A stretch of 64,000 bases of DNA from Paenibacillus sp. Soil766 (GCF_001428105.1 NZ_LMSJ01000030.1:1-64000), one strand, 5' to 3'; numbered from the stretch's first letter, positions 48,138-58,091 are shown. Made by a program: numbers and translations. Notes: generated by a model from the letters alone, not told the origin.

Positions 48138-48204
48138 ATTGTTTACAATATACCTGTTACCTAATGTTATCCATCCCATAAAAGCTGTAGGTGATAAAAG
48201 AACG

Positions 48205-48405
48205 ATGTATCTTCATGGAGAACAGCTTACAGAAGATGATCATTTCCAAGATCATATCGATGCGGACGTACCCGTCCAAGTATACTATCAAAATCTGCAC
48301 AAGGATATAGGCTTCGTTGAAATGTACAACCGTCATTTCGTTAAGATTAATCGTATCTTTTATAGCAGAAAGAAGCATACTTTTGTTTCGCGCCCTGGAT
48401 ATTAA
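48205..48405 (+). CDS. Hypothetical protein, 66 aa
   Basis: Plus-strand ORF from MYLHGEQLTEDDHFQ to SRPGY, ATG preceded by AGGTG at eleven bases. The composition looks like a real protein (mixed charged N-terminus, aromatic-rich middle VQVYYQN and HFVKINRIFYSRKK). The frame extends 22 codons upstream without a ribosome site. It occupies part of the place where prs (and ctc) lie between glmU and pth in B. subtilis. I do not recognise the family. Confidence 0.55.
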   Translation: MYLHGEQLTEDDHFQDHIDADVPVQVYYQNLHKDIGFVEMYNRHFVKINRIFYSRKKHTFVSRPGY

Positions 48406-48428
48406 GCGCTTTCATTGGGGGAGCAGCT

Positions 48429-48530
48429 GTGACTTTCCAACTCTTCGACCGTCCCACGATTGCTGCAGGCGCACTAGCACGAGAAAAAGAACCTCTATCG
48501 GTCTCGCTCCGCCTGGACGCTTCCACGTAA
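48429..48530 (+). CDS. Possible 33-aa ORF
   Basis: GTG start with GGGGGAG five bases upstream; reads MTFQLFDRPTIAAGALARE and ends LRLDAST. It follows the 66-aa ORF by 23 bp on the same strand. Too short to judge by sequence alone; the good ribosome site is the only strong argument. The rest of 48,531-48,632 shows nothing. Confidence 0.25.
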   Translation: MTFQLFDRPTIAAGALAREKEPLSVSLRLDAST

Positions 48531-48632
48531 ACCAGGCTGAGTGGGCAGCACTTCATTTCTAGCGTACCCCGCCTCAAGAGGTTCCATTCCTATTGCTCAA
48601 TTACTCCGTCGCAAATGGCAACACACCGTCCA

Positions 48633-50030
48633 TCAACGACCTTTATTTTCTTTCTTCGCCTTCATCCGCGCTTTAATTTTTTCAGCGTAACCCGCCTTAT
48701 TCTCTTGTCGCACACGAGCGATAGCCAAATCGCCTTCATTCACATCATTTGTAATTGTAGCCCCAGCAACGACAAACGCACCGTCCCCAATTTTCACAGG
48801 AGCAATCAAATTGACATTGCTGCCAATAAACGCATCGTTCCCGATTTCGGTTACGTTTTTATTAAACCCATCATAATTCACCGTAATAGCACCGCAACCG
48901 ATGTTCACATTCGTCCCGACTACCGCGTCACCAACATAGCTCAGATGAGAAACCTTCGTTCCTTCACCCAGTGTAGCATTCTTAATCTCTACAAAATCGC
49001 CAACCTTCACTTGCTTGCCAAGCTTAGCGCCAGGTCTCAAATAAGCAAACGGGCCAACCGATGTTTCGCTATCTACAAATGCCCCTTGAAGAACGGATTG
49101 TTTAATCGTCACTTCATCTTGAATTGTGGAATCGATGATTTCAGTTTGCGGTCCAATCGTACAAAGCTCACCAATCTGTGTGTTTCCGCGCAAAATTGTA
49201 CCCGGCAGTAGAACGGTATCGGCGCCAATCGTAACATCCTTCTCGATATACGTATTCAGCGGATCAATAATCGTAACACCGTTCAACATATGCTCGCGAT
49301 TAATCCGCGCCTTGAAAAGTTGCTCCGCTTCGGACAACGCCACACGATCATTTACACCAATCGATTCAGCAGGATCTGCCATGCAATACCCTTGAACAAC
49401 TTCGCCAGCGCTTGTCATAATCCCGATAACATCGGTTAAATAGTACTCATTCTGTACATTCTTGTTCGTAACCGACGCCAGCGCTTTGAACATTTTGCGA
49501 TTATCAAAAATGTACGTACCTGTATTAATCTCCTGAACAGCCGCTTCCTCTGGTGTGCAATCCTTCTGCTCGACGATTCGCGCAACGCGTCCGTCTTCTC
49601 CACGAATAATACGTCCGTAACCATGTGGTTCACCTAGCTTTGCAGTCAGAATCGTCGCCGCTGCGCCTGATTGTCGGTGCAATTCAATCGTCTCTTGCAG
49701 CGTAGCTGCCGTAATAAGAGGCGTATCGCCGCAAATGACAACCGTCATTCCCTCTTCCTCACCTAGCAGATCCTTGGCCTGAAGCACGGCATGCCCCGTT
49801 CCTAGTTGTTGCTCTTGCAGCGCATACTGGGCACGATCGCCTAAATAGCCTTTTACAGCTTCCGCACCAAATCCAACCACTACCACTGTCTGCGTTACTT
49901 CTATATGTTGCAGCGTGTCCACAACGTGACCCACCATCGGTTTACCAACAACCGGGTGAAGCACCTTGTAAAGCTTTGATTTCATTCGTTTCCCTTGTCC
50001 TGCAGCCAACACAATTGCCATGAGCTTCAA
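48633..50030 (-). CDS. glmU: Bifunctional GlcN-1-P acetyltransferase / UDP-GlcNAc pyrophosphorylase
   Basis: Makes UDP-N-acetylglucosamine for peptidoglycan and teichoic acids. 465 residues. N-terminal uridylyltransferase: VLAAGQGKRMKSKLYKVLHPVVGKPM, GTGHAVLQAK, VICGDTPLI. The C-terminal half is a left-handed beta helix with hexapeptide repeats (about 250-440) carrying the acetyltransferase site (NYDGFNKN). Start is TTG with GAGGAG eleven bases upstream; an ATG follows three codons later. Confidence 0.96.
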   Translation of the reverse strand: MKLMAIVLAAGQGKRMKSKLYKVLHPVVGKPMVGHVVDTLQHIEVTQTVVVVGFGAEAVKGYLGDRAQYALQEQQLGTGHAVLQAKDLLGEEEGMTVVICGDTPLITAATLQETIELHRQSGAAATILTAKLGEPHGYGRIIRGEDGRVARIVEQKDCTPEEAAVQEINTGTYIFDNRKMFKALASVTNKNVQNEYYLTDVIGIMTSAGEVVQGYCMADPAESIGVNDRVALSEAEQLFKARINREHMLNGVTIIDPLNTYIEKDVTIGADTVLLPGTILRGNTQIGELCTIGPQTEIIDSTIQDEVTIKQSVLQGAFVDSETSVGPFAYLRPGAKLGKQVKVGDFVEIKNATLGEGTKVSHLSYVGDAVVGTNVNIGCGAITVNYDGFNKNVTEIGNDAFIGSNVNLIAPVKIGDGAFVVAGATITNDVNEGDLAIARVRQENKAGYAEKIKARMKAKKENKGR

Positions 50031-50142
50031 CGAATATCCAACTCCTCTATTATAAATTCATGATTTCTCTTTATATCTCTAGAGCCTATGTCTATAAAAT
50101 GAGTTCTTCCCCCAATATAGCATCATTACCTGCGAAAAGAAA

Positions 50143-50163
50143 AGAGAGCCCTAAGGGCTCTCT
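50143..50163 (-). terminator. spoVG terminator
   Basis: Perfect nine-base arms AGAGAGCCC / GGGCTCTCT with a 3-nt loop, then TTTCTTTT on the minus strand. Confidence 0.85.
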
Positions 50164-50175
50164 CAATAATCTGAA

Positions 50176-50466
<291 letters not shown>

Positions 50467-50501
50467 TCACCACCTTTTTCCATCTCTGAGACTTGGGTGA
50501 T

Positions 50502-50530
50502 ATATTCAACATCTCCATGCAAATTCCTTC
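50502..50530 (-). promoter_or_regulatory. spoVG sigma-H promoter
   Basis: Minus-strand GAAGGAATT (50,522-50,530), 11 bp, GTTGAATAT (50,502-50,510) matches the sigma-H consensus RNAGGAWWW-N11/12-RNNGAATWW at every defined position. B. subtilis spoVG is the classic sigma-H gene. Confidence 0.8.
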
Positions 50531-50578
50531 TTATTTTTTTGAAATTTTTGATAATTTAATGTGTTCTTAATGTTTCTG

Positions 50579-50962
50579 TTAAATTTCGACAGGAATCACA
50601 GCAATTAGTTCAATTTCGACAAAAACATCACGAGGCAATCTCGCAACTTCAACGGTAGATCTAGCAGGTTTGTGATCTCCGAAGTAGGCAGCGTAGATCT
50701 CATTCAGCTCGCCGAATTGGTTCATATCCTTCAAGAAGACCGTCGCTTTCACAACTTGCCCAAAAGATGAGCCCGCTGCTTCAAGCACGCCTTTCAAATT
50801 TTCGAAAACTTGAACAGCCTGTTCTTTGATACCGCCTTCTACGATTTGACCATCTAAGCCTAACGGAATTTGTCCGGAAGTAAACAACAGGTTACCCAGT
50901 TTAACTGCTTGTGAATAAGGTCCAATAGCAGCAGGTGCTGCTGATGTTGAAATAAGTTCCAT
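50579..50962 (-). CDS. ridA: RidA enamine/imine deaminase (YabJ)
   Basis: Hydrolyses reactive enamines such as 2-aminoacrylate. 127 residues. Marks: [66 protein letters not shown], and the active-site arginine in [21 protein letters not shown]. Ribosome site AAAGGAG. It lies 14 bp after purR, as yabJ does in B. subtilis. Confidence 0.95.
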   Translation of the reverse strand: MELISTSAAPAAIGPYSQAVKLGNLLFTSGQIPLGLDGQIVEGGIKEQAVQVFENLKGVLEAAGSSFGQVVKATVFLKDMNQFGELNEIYAAYFGDHKPARSTVEVARLPRDVFVEIELIAVIPVEI

Positions 50963-50976
50963 CTTAGAAATCTCCT

Positions 50977-51801
50977 TTATTTCGAATCAAAATAGTTGCC
51001 AGGCTCTACCGTAATTTGTTTCGTCTTGGAGTCTACGCCATACAATCGAGCTAGTGACACGTAATTATCCACCAACTGCTCCTCGGCCTCGCAGGATTCC
51101 ATGAATACACCAACACCTTGTACAGTTGCTTTAAATTCGGCTAACAGGTCCATCATGCCATGAATCGTTCCGCCAACATGCATGAAATCATCGATAATCA
51201 GCACCTTGGATTCTTCCTTCAGTGCGCGTCTTGCAAGTGACATGGTCTGAATCCGTTTGTTGGAGCCCGATACATAGTTAATACTAACGGCTGAACCTTC
51301 CGTCACTCGGCTGTCTCTACGCACAATAACAACAGGCAAATTCATATAGGTGGCCGTCGCATAAGCGAGCGGTATCCCTTTGGTTTCAACGGTCATAATC
51401 ACGTCCACCTCGCGACCAGCGAAAGCGGATGCAAAGGTTTTGCCAATTTCGTTCAAATACTGGGGTTGTCCCATAATATCTGACATATACAAATATCCAC
51501 CCGGAAGAATCCGTTCTGGTTGTTGAAGTTGCAAACATAGGTTCTGGATAAACTTCAGTGATATTTCTTTGGGTACTTTCGGTGAGAACTTCACGCCTCC
51601 GGCTGCTCCGGCCAGCGTATTCAGTTCACCCAAACCTTCTTCTTCAAAAACTTCCTTAATGATGGCAAGATCTTCGCTTATGGAAGATTTCGCGGAGTTG
51701 TAACGCTCGGCAAAAGTCGTTAAAGGGATTAACGAGTGGGGGCGAAATAACAAATATTGTGTCATTTCTACCAGCCTAGCGCTCCTTTTCAACTTTTTCA
51801 T
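50977..51801 (-). CDS. purR: Purine operon repressor PurR
   Basis: PRPP-sensing repressor. 274 residues from [15 protein letters not shown] with GGGGGG seven bases upstream. N-terminal winged helix (about 1-75), then a type I phosphoribosyltransferase fold with the PRPP motif [20 protein letters not shown] (about 190-210). A PurBox-like site overlaps its own -10, suggesting autoregulation. Confidence 0.96.
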   Translation of the reverse strand: MKKLKRSARLVEMTQYLLFRPHSLIPLTTFAERYNSAKSSISEDLAIIKEVFEEEGLGELNTLAGAAGGVKFSPKVPKEISLKFIQNLCLQLQQPERILPGGYLYMSDIMGQPQYLNEIGKTFASAFAGREVDVIMTVETKGIPLAYATATYMNLPVVIVRRDSRVTEGSAVSINYVSGSNKRIQTMSLARRALKEESKVLIIDDFMHVGGTIHGMMDLLAEFKATVQGVGVFMESCEAEEQLVDNYVSLARLYGVDSKTKQITVEPGNYFDSK

Positions 51802-51815
51802 CGCACTACCCCCCA

Positions 51816-51831
51816 AAATCCGAATATTATA
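51816..51831 (-). promoter_or_regulatory. PurBox and -10 of purR
   Basis: AAATCCGAATATT (51,816-51,828, plus strand) matches the PurBox AWWWCCGAACWWT at 12 of 13 positions and overlaps TATAAT of the purR promoter (minus strand, 51,826-51,831). Only one clear box is seen; PurR operators normally contain two. Confidence 0.5.
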
Positions 51832-51965
51832 ATGAAAATATACCACTTATATACGTATTTGTTCAAGCAAACCATGAAAAATATGTTAACATAAACTTAA
51901 CACACATCTTACATCAATTATGTTTCATGCTCGACTTTTACCATTATGCCCCTTTAGATGAAAAA

Positions 51966-51984
51966 GAGCCCCAATGAGGGGCTC
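51966..51984 (-). terminator. ispE terminator
   Basis: Perfect seven-base arms GAGCCCC / GGGGCTC with a 5-nt loop, followed by TTTTTCAT on the minus strand. Confidence 0.85.
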
Positions 51985-51996
51985 AAATAAGCTTCT

Positions 51997-52851
51997 TTAG
52001 GTCAGCATGCGCACAGCATAAACATCCTTACAAAAGCCTCGCAACCCGTTATAGATACGCGGCACTTTCGCTTCCTTGGAAACAAGACCAAAGACGGTTG
52101 GCCCGCTGCCCGACATCAATACACCGTCTGCACCTAAGCGCTGCATGCACTCCTTCAGATGTCTGACCTCTGGATACAGATCCAGCGTCACTTCCTCCAG
52201 CACATTGCCTAGATTATCGCACAAACGATCGAACTGCTTGTCCCGTATCGCACTTAGTACACCCGCCGTGGAAGGATGCTGCTTGATTTCACGCGCGTTC
52301 AGCTTTCCGTAGATCTCTGAGGTCGATACATTAATGGGCGGCTTCGCTAAGACAACCCAACACTGAGGAGGAGCTGAGATATGTTCCAGCTTCTCGCCAC
52401 GCCCTGTTGCAAGAGCAGTCCCTCCAGTCACACAGAAAGGCACATCCGAACCAAGCTCTGCGCCAAGCACTTGAAGTTCCTCATTTGGGATATTCAGATT
52501 CCAGAGACGGTTGAGCCCTCGCAATGTTGCCGCTGCGTCGCTGCTCCCGCCCGCCAAACCTGCAGCCACGGGTATCCGCTTGTCCAAGTGAATGTAGACG
52601 CCCTGCTTGACGTCGTAGCGGTCTTTAATAAGACGCGCAGCCTGAAAGGCTAGATTCTTCTCATCGAGCGGAATATACCCCGCCTGACTCGATATGATAA
52701 TCGTGTCACGCGCCATCTCCTGCATTTCGATCCGATCAGCCAGATCCACCATCGTCATCACCATCTCAACTTCATGGTAGCCGTCTGGCCTTTTATGTAA
52801 AACATCAAGAGACAAATTAATTTTAGCCGGTGCTTTCTCAAAAATCTTCAT
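51997..52851 (-). CDS. ispE: 4-diphosphocytidyl-2-C-methyl-D-erythritol kinase
   Basis: GHMP kinase of the MEP isoprenoid pathway. 284 residues. Marks: [22 protein letters not shown], the ATP loop [20 protein letters not shown] (about 90-110), [19 protein letters not shown] and [12 protein letters not shown]. Position between sspF and purR is conserved. Confidence 0.96.
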   Translation of the reverse strand: MKIFEKAPAKINLSLDVLHKRPDGYHEVEMVMTMVDLADRIEMQEMARDTIIISSQAGYIPLDEKNLAFQAARLIKDRYDVKQGVYIHLDKRIPVAAGLAGGSSDAAATLRGLNRLWNLNIPNEELQVLGAELGSDVPFCVTGGTALATGRGEKLEHISAPPQCWVVLAKPPINVSTSEIYGKLNAREIKQHPSTAGVLSAIRDKQFDRLCDNLGNVLEEVTLDLYPEVRHLKECMQRLGADGVLMSGSGPTVFGLVSKEAKVPRIYNGLRGFCKDVYAVRMLT

Positions 52852-52910
52852 CCGATCACCTTCTTTTGCTCGTTAGCCACCCCGATATTATAACAAAAGC
52901 ATAAAAAAAA

Positions 52911-52932
52911 AGCTAAAGCATTTGCTTTAGCT
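52911..52932 (-). terminator. sspF terminator
   Basis: Perfect nine-base arms AGCTAAAGC / GCTTTAGCT followed by nine T on the minus strand. The sspF stop codon lies inside the first arm. Confidence 0.85.
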
Positions 52933-53319
52933 GTAAAACGGACGTTGCACTCCTTGTCCAGACTGTTGGTAAGACTGCTGGTAGCCCGCTGGCGGCGGAT
53001 AATTCGTAGAGCCCGCTTGTTGCTGATGATGACTGTTATATGACGGTGAATAGTTTGTATAACCCTGTCCATTAAATGCCGGCTGACTAGCAGTCGACTG
53101 ATGATAGTTAGACGAGGTGGTTTGCACGTTGATCGGAGCCGAAACGTATTGCTTGGCCAAATGCTCTTGTGCAATTTGAATCGCCCGCTTCACCATATTC
53201 CCTGCATCCTTCGTTCGAATCCCCGACCAGCCTTCTCGCTGTACGACATCGTAGAAACCAAGATCCTTCGCTAACTCATATTTAAAGCTCTCTGACATCA
53301 CACTTCTTCTTCGACTCAT
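52927..53319 (-). CDS. sspF: Small acid-soluble spore protein SspF-like, with long Gln/Tyr/Ser-rich tail
   Basis: Residues 1-58 match alpha/beta-type Ssp[47 protein letters not shown]. These proteins coat and protect spore DNA. The B. subtilis protein stops near residue 61; this one has 130 residues with an added tail rich in Q, Y, S, N, P and H ([22 protein letters not shown]). Ribosome site AAGGAGG; a perfect sigma-G promoter lies upstream. The stop sits in the terminator, so the tail is not a readthrough artefact of this frame. Confidence 0.92.
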   Translation of the reverse strand: MSRRRSVMSESFKYELAKDLGFYDVVQREGWSGIRTKDAGNMVKRAIQIAQEHLAKQYVSAPINVQTTSSNYHQSTASQPAFNGQGYTNYSPSYNSHHQQQAGSTNYPPPAGYQQSYQQSGQGVQRPFYS

Positions 53320-53393
53320 ACCAAATCCTCCTTATCATTTGCGCACCATGAACGCTGCAACCATCATAAGCAGTGATTGATGACGATTTCGAT

Positions 53394-53422
53394 TAGTATG
53401 CCCTATCACTGTAAGTACATGC
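53394..53422 (-). promoter_or_regulatory. sspF sigma-G promoter
   Basis: Minus-strand GCATG (53,418-53,422), 17 bp, CATACTA (53,394-53,400): a full match to the sigma-G consensus GHATR-N17/18-CATAMTA, about 75 bp before the sspF ATG. Confidence 0.75.
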
Positions 53423-53463
53423 ACTACACGAACTCCAGCCTGATCAGCCTATCTATACAAAGC

Positions 53464-53487
53464 AAAAACAGACCGCAAGGGCCTGTT
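53464..53487 (-). terminator. veg terminator
   Basis: Arms AACAGGCC / GGTCTGTT with one G-U pair and a 5-nt loop, followed by TTTG on the minus strand. Confidence 0.7.
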
Positions 53488-53508
53488 CATTATCGGAACG
53501 CTATTAAG

Positions 53509-53784
53509 CTAATGCTGTATGTAAGTGATGCGAACCTGACCATCATCGTTGCATACGGTAACTTCGACGGACTCGGTGAGGATATCGGCGTAGCTGTATG
53601 ACACTCGTTTGAAGGCGTGAGATTCTTGATCTAATTTCACAATAAACACAGAAGGGTAGGTTTCTTCTAAAACACCGGAACGCTCGACAGTCTTACGACG
53701 GCCACCATTCGCTCTCAACATGATCTTCTGCCCAACATGGGGCTCCAAACTGCGTTTGATTTCCAATAGCGCATTTTTTGCCAT
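53509..53784 (-). CDS. veg: Veg protein
   Basis: 91 residues from [13 protein letters not shown] with AGGTGG upstream; the track-like TTG two codons earlier is unlikely. Conserved Veg core: [50 protein letters not shown]. Small beta-barrel protein linked to biofilm gene control in B. subtilis. Two consensus promoters precede it, so very high expression is expected. Confidence 0.95.
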   Translation of the reverse strand: MAKNALLEIKRSLEPHVGQKIMLRANGGRRKTVERSGVLEETYPSVFIVKLDQESHAFKRVSYSYADILTESVEVTVCNDDGQVRITYIQH

Positions 53785-53811
53785 TGTCAACTACCACCTC
53801 TTTCCTTGTCA

Positions 53812-53840
53812 ATTATAACTCATTCACCCCATCATGTCAA
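53812..53840 (-). promoter_or_regulatory. veg promoter, proximal
   Basis: Perfect sigma-A promoter on the minus strand: TTGACA (53,835-53,840), 17 bp, TATAAT (53,812-53,817). Confidence 0.8.
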
Positions 53841-53852
53841 ATGAGGTCAAAT

Positions 53853-53882
53853 ATTATATCAGCACCCCAATCCCGTTGTCAA
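53853..53882 (-). promoter_or_regulatory. veg promoter, distal
   Basis: Second pair with perfect hexamers, TTGACA (53,877-53,882), 18 bp, TATAAT (53,853-53,858), 41 bp upstream of the first. The 53,883-54,041 stretch beyond it shows no gene. Confidence 0.75.
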
Positions 53883-54041
53883 CGGCATTTTTATAGGTTT
53901 TCCGATTTCTCCTCCCTTCAGGTTGTCACCAATGTTCGCAAATTATTCACACTTTTCCAGTTACGGAGAAACTTCTCTCCCCTGAGCTTACGCACATTGA
54001 ATAAACACTGGGAACAACAGCCTGCCGTGGACAAAAAAAAG

Positions 54042-54088
54042 AACACTCTCTGTCGCCCTCCAATACGGAGTTCATAACAGAAAGTGTT
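54042..54088 (-). terminator. yabG terminator
   Basis: Twelve-base arms AACACTTTCTGT / ACAGAGAGTGTT (one G-U) around a 23-nt loop, followed by CTTTTTTTT on the minus strand. Confidence 0.75.
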
Positions 54089-54173
54089 ACTTAGAATCGC
54101 AAGATTCAGGATAGCTTTCACTCGCATCAAATAACTACAAGCATCCCCCGTTCTCTAGGGACGCCTAATTCAG

Positions 54174-55055
54174 CTATACAGACTCTTCTGTGTGCTGAAT
54201 ACCAGGAACACCCATCCGATAACTGCCTCGCGTCTCCACCCCACCTAGCCCCTCTAATCCCGTCACCGTCAAATCCATAATATCCAACATCGAAATCGTT
54301 TCTCTTGTTGGGGTATAGGACAGCTTAGCTGCGATGCATAGCGGATCTAAGGCGTGAATGAGTATGCGTGCAGGGGAACTGGCGAAATTAGCCCCAGCCC
54401 GCAATAAAGCTTCGAAGTGCGACTGACAAGCACCTGCCACAATAATTAAAGAATCCCGATCCCTCTCATATTGTCGGGCCACTCGAACCGCATTCACGAA
54501 GTTCTGGGAATTCTTATAGCTCGACAGATTACTTGGGCTCACACTTTGCCGATTTTTCAAAATACCATCATGCCCCGTAATGACGACAATGTCCGGTTTA
54601 TATTGAGGAAGCAATCTTTGCAGTGCTTCCGCCATTTGCGCCTCAGGAATAAAGAAACCTTCTGCCGGAATGCGTAATTCGCCGTAGAGCTGCATGCTTT
54701 TGCGCAGATAGCTCGGATCGCCATCCAAGTGTAGAACTCTTCCGGGCACTTCAAAATAGCTGTTATGAGCTGGTTGTGACTTTTGTTTATGATTGACAGC
54801 TATCTGATTCTTTTCCTGCAATTGCACTTGGGACACCGCCAGTCGACGCAGCGACTCACGAAATTCAGGCGAGCTTGACCGTGGATGATCTAAGGTCTCC
54901 TTAGGATTCGCTTTTGTCAGATCCGTGAGCGGCGCATCTGCAAGTAACCGAAAATCGACACCCCTTAGAATGGCCTTGAGATGCTCAATTCGTTCAATTT
55001 TAAACACGACGTCGCCGCCATAGGAAATACGGGTAACAAAATCTCCTTGCCTCAT
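54174..55055 (-). CDS. yabG: Sporulation-specific protease YabG
   Basis: Coat-associated protease that processes spore coat proteins such as SafA and SpoIVA. 293 residues: MRQGDFVTRISYGGDVVFKIERIE, RVLHLDGDPSYLRKSMQLYG, PDIVVITGHDGILKN, VAGACQSHFEALLRAGANFASSP, ALDPLCIAAKLSYT. The conserved Cys and His of these motifs are likely catalytic. Ribosome site GGAGGGG; a sigma-K-type promoter candidate lies just upstream. Confidence 0.94.
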   Translation of the reverse strand: MRQGDFVTRISYGGDVVFKIERIEHLKAILRGVDFRLLADAPLTDLTKANPKETLDHPRSSSPEFRESLRRLAVSQVQLQEKNQIAVNHKQKSQPAHNSYFEVPGRVLHLDGDPSYLRKSMQLYGELRIPAEGFFIPEAQMAEALQRLLPQYKPDIVVITGHDGILKNRQSVSPSNLSSYKNSQNFVNAVRVARQYERDRDSLIIVAGACQSHFEALLRAGANFASSPARILIHALDPLCIAAKLSYTPTRETISMLDIMDLTVTGLEGLGGVETRGSYRMGVPGIQHTEESV

Positions 55056-55077
55056 CGCACAAATCCCCTCCTAAGGG

Positions 55078-55105
55078 TATCCTATGGCGAGACTAGGCAT
55101 TTGGT
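55078..55105 (-). promoter_or_regulatory. yabG sigma-K promoter candidate
   Basis: Minus-strand CATAGGATA (55,078-55,086) fits the sigma-K -10 CATANNNTA; an AC 17 bp upstream (55,104-55,105) fits the short -35. Start of transcription would be only ~30 bp before the ATG. Confidence 0.4.
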
Positions 55106-55111
55106 GCGGGT

Positions 55112-56023
<912 letters not shown>

Positions 56024-56086
56024 TTAGACCTCATTATCTATTAGGTTCTCATTCTCGTCATTCAATGCAATGCGTTCCGAATGCGT

Positions 56087-56620
56087 TCAATTCAAATGCT
56101 CGAGCGCCGCCTCAAATTCCTCTCGCGAAATCTGAAACATCGCACAACGCTTATAAAATTGCTTGCCATTGCAATAACCAATGCCTAGCGCATTGCCTAC
56201 GGCCAATCGGCGAGCTGCCGCATCCGGATGCACGATGAGACCGGCAGCGATCAAATCCTCCATCGTCAGCTGCGAGACGGCCGCGTCATACTCCGTCCGC
56301 AGGCTCTGAAGCGCTTGACGGATCGTCTCCGGCGTCGCGTTCTCGACGCCGATGTCGCCTTTATACGCCGCTTGCTCCTGCGTAATGAAGGCATGCTTGC
56401 AGCCAGGAACCTTGGCTGCCACGATTTTGCGAATCCGTTCCCCTGCGTGATCCGGATCCGTGAATATAATGACGCCTCTGCGCTGTTGAGCCAGCGCAAT
56501 CCGCCCCAGCACAGCTTGTCCGATGGCGGAGCCACCTGTTTCAATCGTATCCGCCTGCACAGCCCGCTTGATGGCAGCTGTATCGTCCTTACCTTCCACA
56601 ACGATCATTTCTTTTATCAT
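56087..56620 (-). CDS. rnmV: Ribonuclease M5
   Basis: Toprim-domain RNase that matures 5S rRNA. 177 residues: MIVVEGKDDTAAIKRAV, RRGVIIFTDPDHAGERIRK with the acidic Toprim site DPDHAG, FITQEQAAYKGDIGVENATPE, and GIGYCNGKQFYKRCAMFQISREEFEAAL. In B. subtilis rnmV is also next to ksgA. Confidence 0.95.
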   Translation of the reverse strand: MIKEMIVVEGKDDTAAIKRAVQADTIETGGSAIGQAVLGRIALAQQRRGVIIFTDPDHAGERIRKIVAAKVPGCKHAFITQEQAAYKGDIGVENATPETIRQALQSLRTEYDAAVSQLTMEDLIAAGLIVHPDAAARRLAVGNALGIGYCNGKQFYKRCAMFQISREEFEAALEHLN

Positions 56621-56649
56621 CTACGTTTTCCTTCCCAGTACAAGCAGAA

Positions 56650-56674
56650 AAAGAAGAGGGGTCTCCTCTTCTTT
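56650..56674 (-). terminator. Terminator after the 3D-domain gene
   Basis: Perfect ten-base arms AAAGAAGAGG / CCTCTTCTTT with a 5-nt loop, then TTC on the minus strand. Confidence 0.7.
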
Positions 56675-56738
56675 CGCACAGGCATATGCCAGGCTACGTG
56701 TATAGCCTAGTGTTCCCGGCCTAACTAACGTTTACACC

Positions 56739-57878
56739 TTAGTTTTGGGACGGTTTTGTGGGGCCAACCACGTACACCGTGTACCCTTGTTTGGTTCCAA
56801 ATTTATTCGCGTAACCATGATCTTCGAAATATACATCGACCATTTGACCTTTCACGCCGCTGCCAATATCTTCAGCACGACGGAAACCAAGACCTTCAAT
56901 ATATACCCACCAACCCAGTGGAATCACCTTGGGGTCAACAGCAATCGTACGCCCTTCAGTTACGGTAGTACCTGTGTAGGTTTTACCATAACCTGCGGAT
57001 CCCTCGGTTTTGCCTGTCGACGCAACGCCCGCTGAATAGGCAGTAAGTTTCACGTTTTTGAGAATTTGCTTGTAGCCGAAGGTCACACCGTTCTTGGAAA
57101 CCTCATCCACGCTCGGTGAAGAGGCAGAGAGCACAACCACGGGATTTTTCGTACCTACGGATACTACCTTTTTAACGCTTTCTGTTTGTACTTCCTCACC
57201 CACAACTGCTTCCGCGACTAAAACACCGTCCTCGAAAGTCTTCTCTTTCTTCTTGACCAACACGCCTTCTTTACCTTCTTGGACCACTTGCTCTTTGCCT
57301 TTGAGTAAAGATGCGTCATTCTTTTTCTCTGTCTCGAATGCGATCGGTTCAGAGACTTCCTCCGTCTCTTTGGTCACACGGACGATCTTAATTTCATCGC
57401 CTGTGCCAAGAGCGGCCGTCGGTTCGGGAGAAATACGATCGTTCTCCCCAAGTGCAATATTTAAACGTTGCAATGCACTTTCTACCGTTCTTGCAGTTGT
57501 GTAAACAGTGGTGGTCTTTCCATCAGCAGTCAATTGAATTGGTGAGGCCTGCTCGATAACAATTTTGTCTCCACCCTTGAGCTTGGTCGTGAGTGAAGCT
57601 GAAATTTCATCGTGCTCACCAATCGTTATGGCTTGTTCATCCAGTAGGCGTTGCAGGACCCATTGCTTCGTGTGCACAATAGTTTCTTGTCCATTCACAA
57701 CCACGGATACGCTCTTGGTAGCCGTTCCGTACAACAACACCAAAAACATGAAAGTCATTGCGATTGAGATTATAGCTAGGCTTAAAATCAAACGCAAGTT
57801 TTCATGCTTCCATCGCAATGCGAAGGACATGCTGGATGATCGTTTTACATGGGTCTCGCTAATTGAGATACTGCCCAC
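56739..57878 (-). CDS. yabE: YabE-type cell-wall protein: DUF348 + G5 + 3D domains
   Basis: 379 residues. A cytoplasmic start, one membrane segment about 27-50 (LILSLAIISIAMTFMFLVLL), two DUF348 modules (about 55-160), a G5 domain (about 160-240: ETEKKNDASLLKGKEQVVQEG... region) and a C-terminal 3D domain (about 275-375: AYSAGVASTGKT, RTIAVDPKVIPLGWWVYIEGLG, EDIGSGVKGQMVDVYF) with the three aspartates of the lytic-transglycosylase-like site. Probably cleaves or remodels peptidoglycan. GTG start with AAGGAGG nine bases upstream. A c-di-AMP riboswitch and terminator precede it. Confidence 0.9.
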   Translation of the reverse strand: MGSISISETHVKRSSSMSFALRWKHENLRLILSLAIISIAMTFMFLVLLYGTATKSVSVVVNGQETIVHTKQWVLQRLLDEQAITIGEHDEISASLTTKLKGGDKIVIEQASPIQLTADGKTTTVYTTARTVESALQRLNIALGENDRISPEPTAALGTGDEIKIVRVTKETEEVSEPIAFETEKKNDASLLKGKEQVVQEGKEGVLVKKKEKTFEDGVLVAEAVVGEEVQTESVKKVVSVGTKNPVVVLSASSPSVDEVSKNGVTFGYKQILKNVKLTAYSAGVASTGKTEGSAGYGKTYTGTTVTEGRTIAVDPKVIPLGWWVYIEGLGFRRAEDIGSGVKGQMVDVYFEDHGYANKFGTKQGYTVYVVGPTKPSQN

Positions 57879-58091
57879 TTCTTCGGTCCTCCTTCAAAGC
57901 CTCGCCGCCAGGTTACAGCATGATTAAATTTGACGCGACTAAGGTTTTTAGTTTAACTTAACACGCTTGCCATCATCAGCTTTGTTGCCTTGCCGAATCT
58001 GGTCGTCCCCCCCTTTTACCTATTCATCATCCTATGAATTCCGGGTTGTTTTATGTCTATTGGTCTGTGTATAACCCTATATGTGGACAAA

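Noticed and set aside
48615-49211. 198-residue plus-strand frame opposite glmU
   Set aside because: Antisense to the hexapeptide-repeat part of glmU, with no ribosome site or family resemblance.
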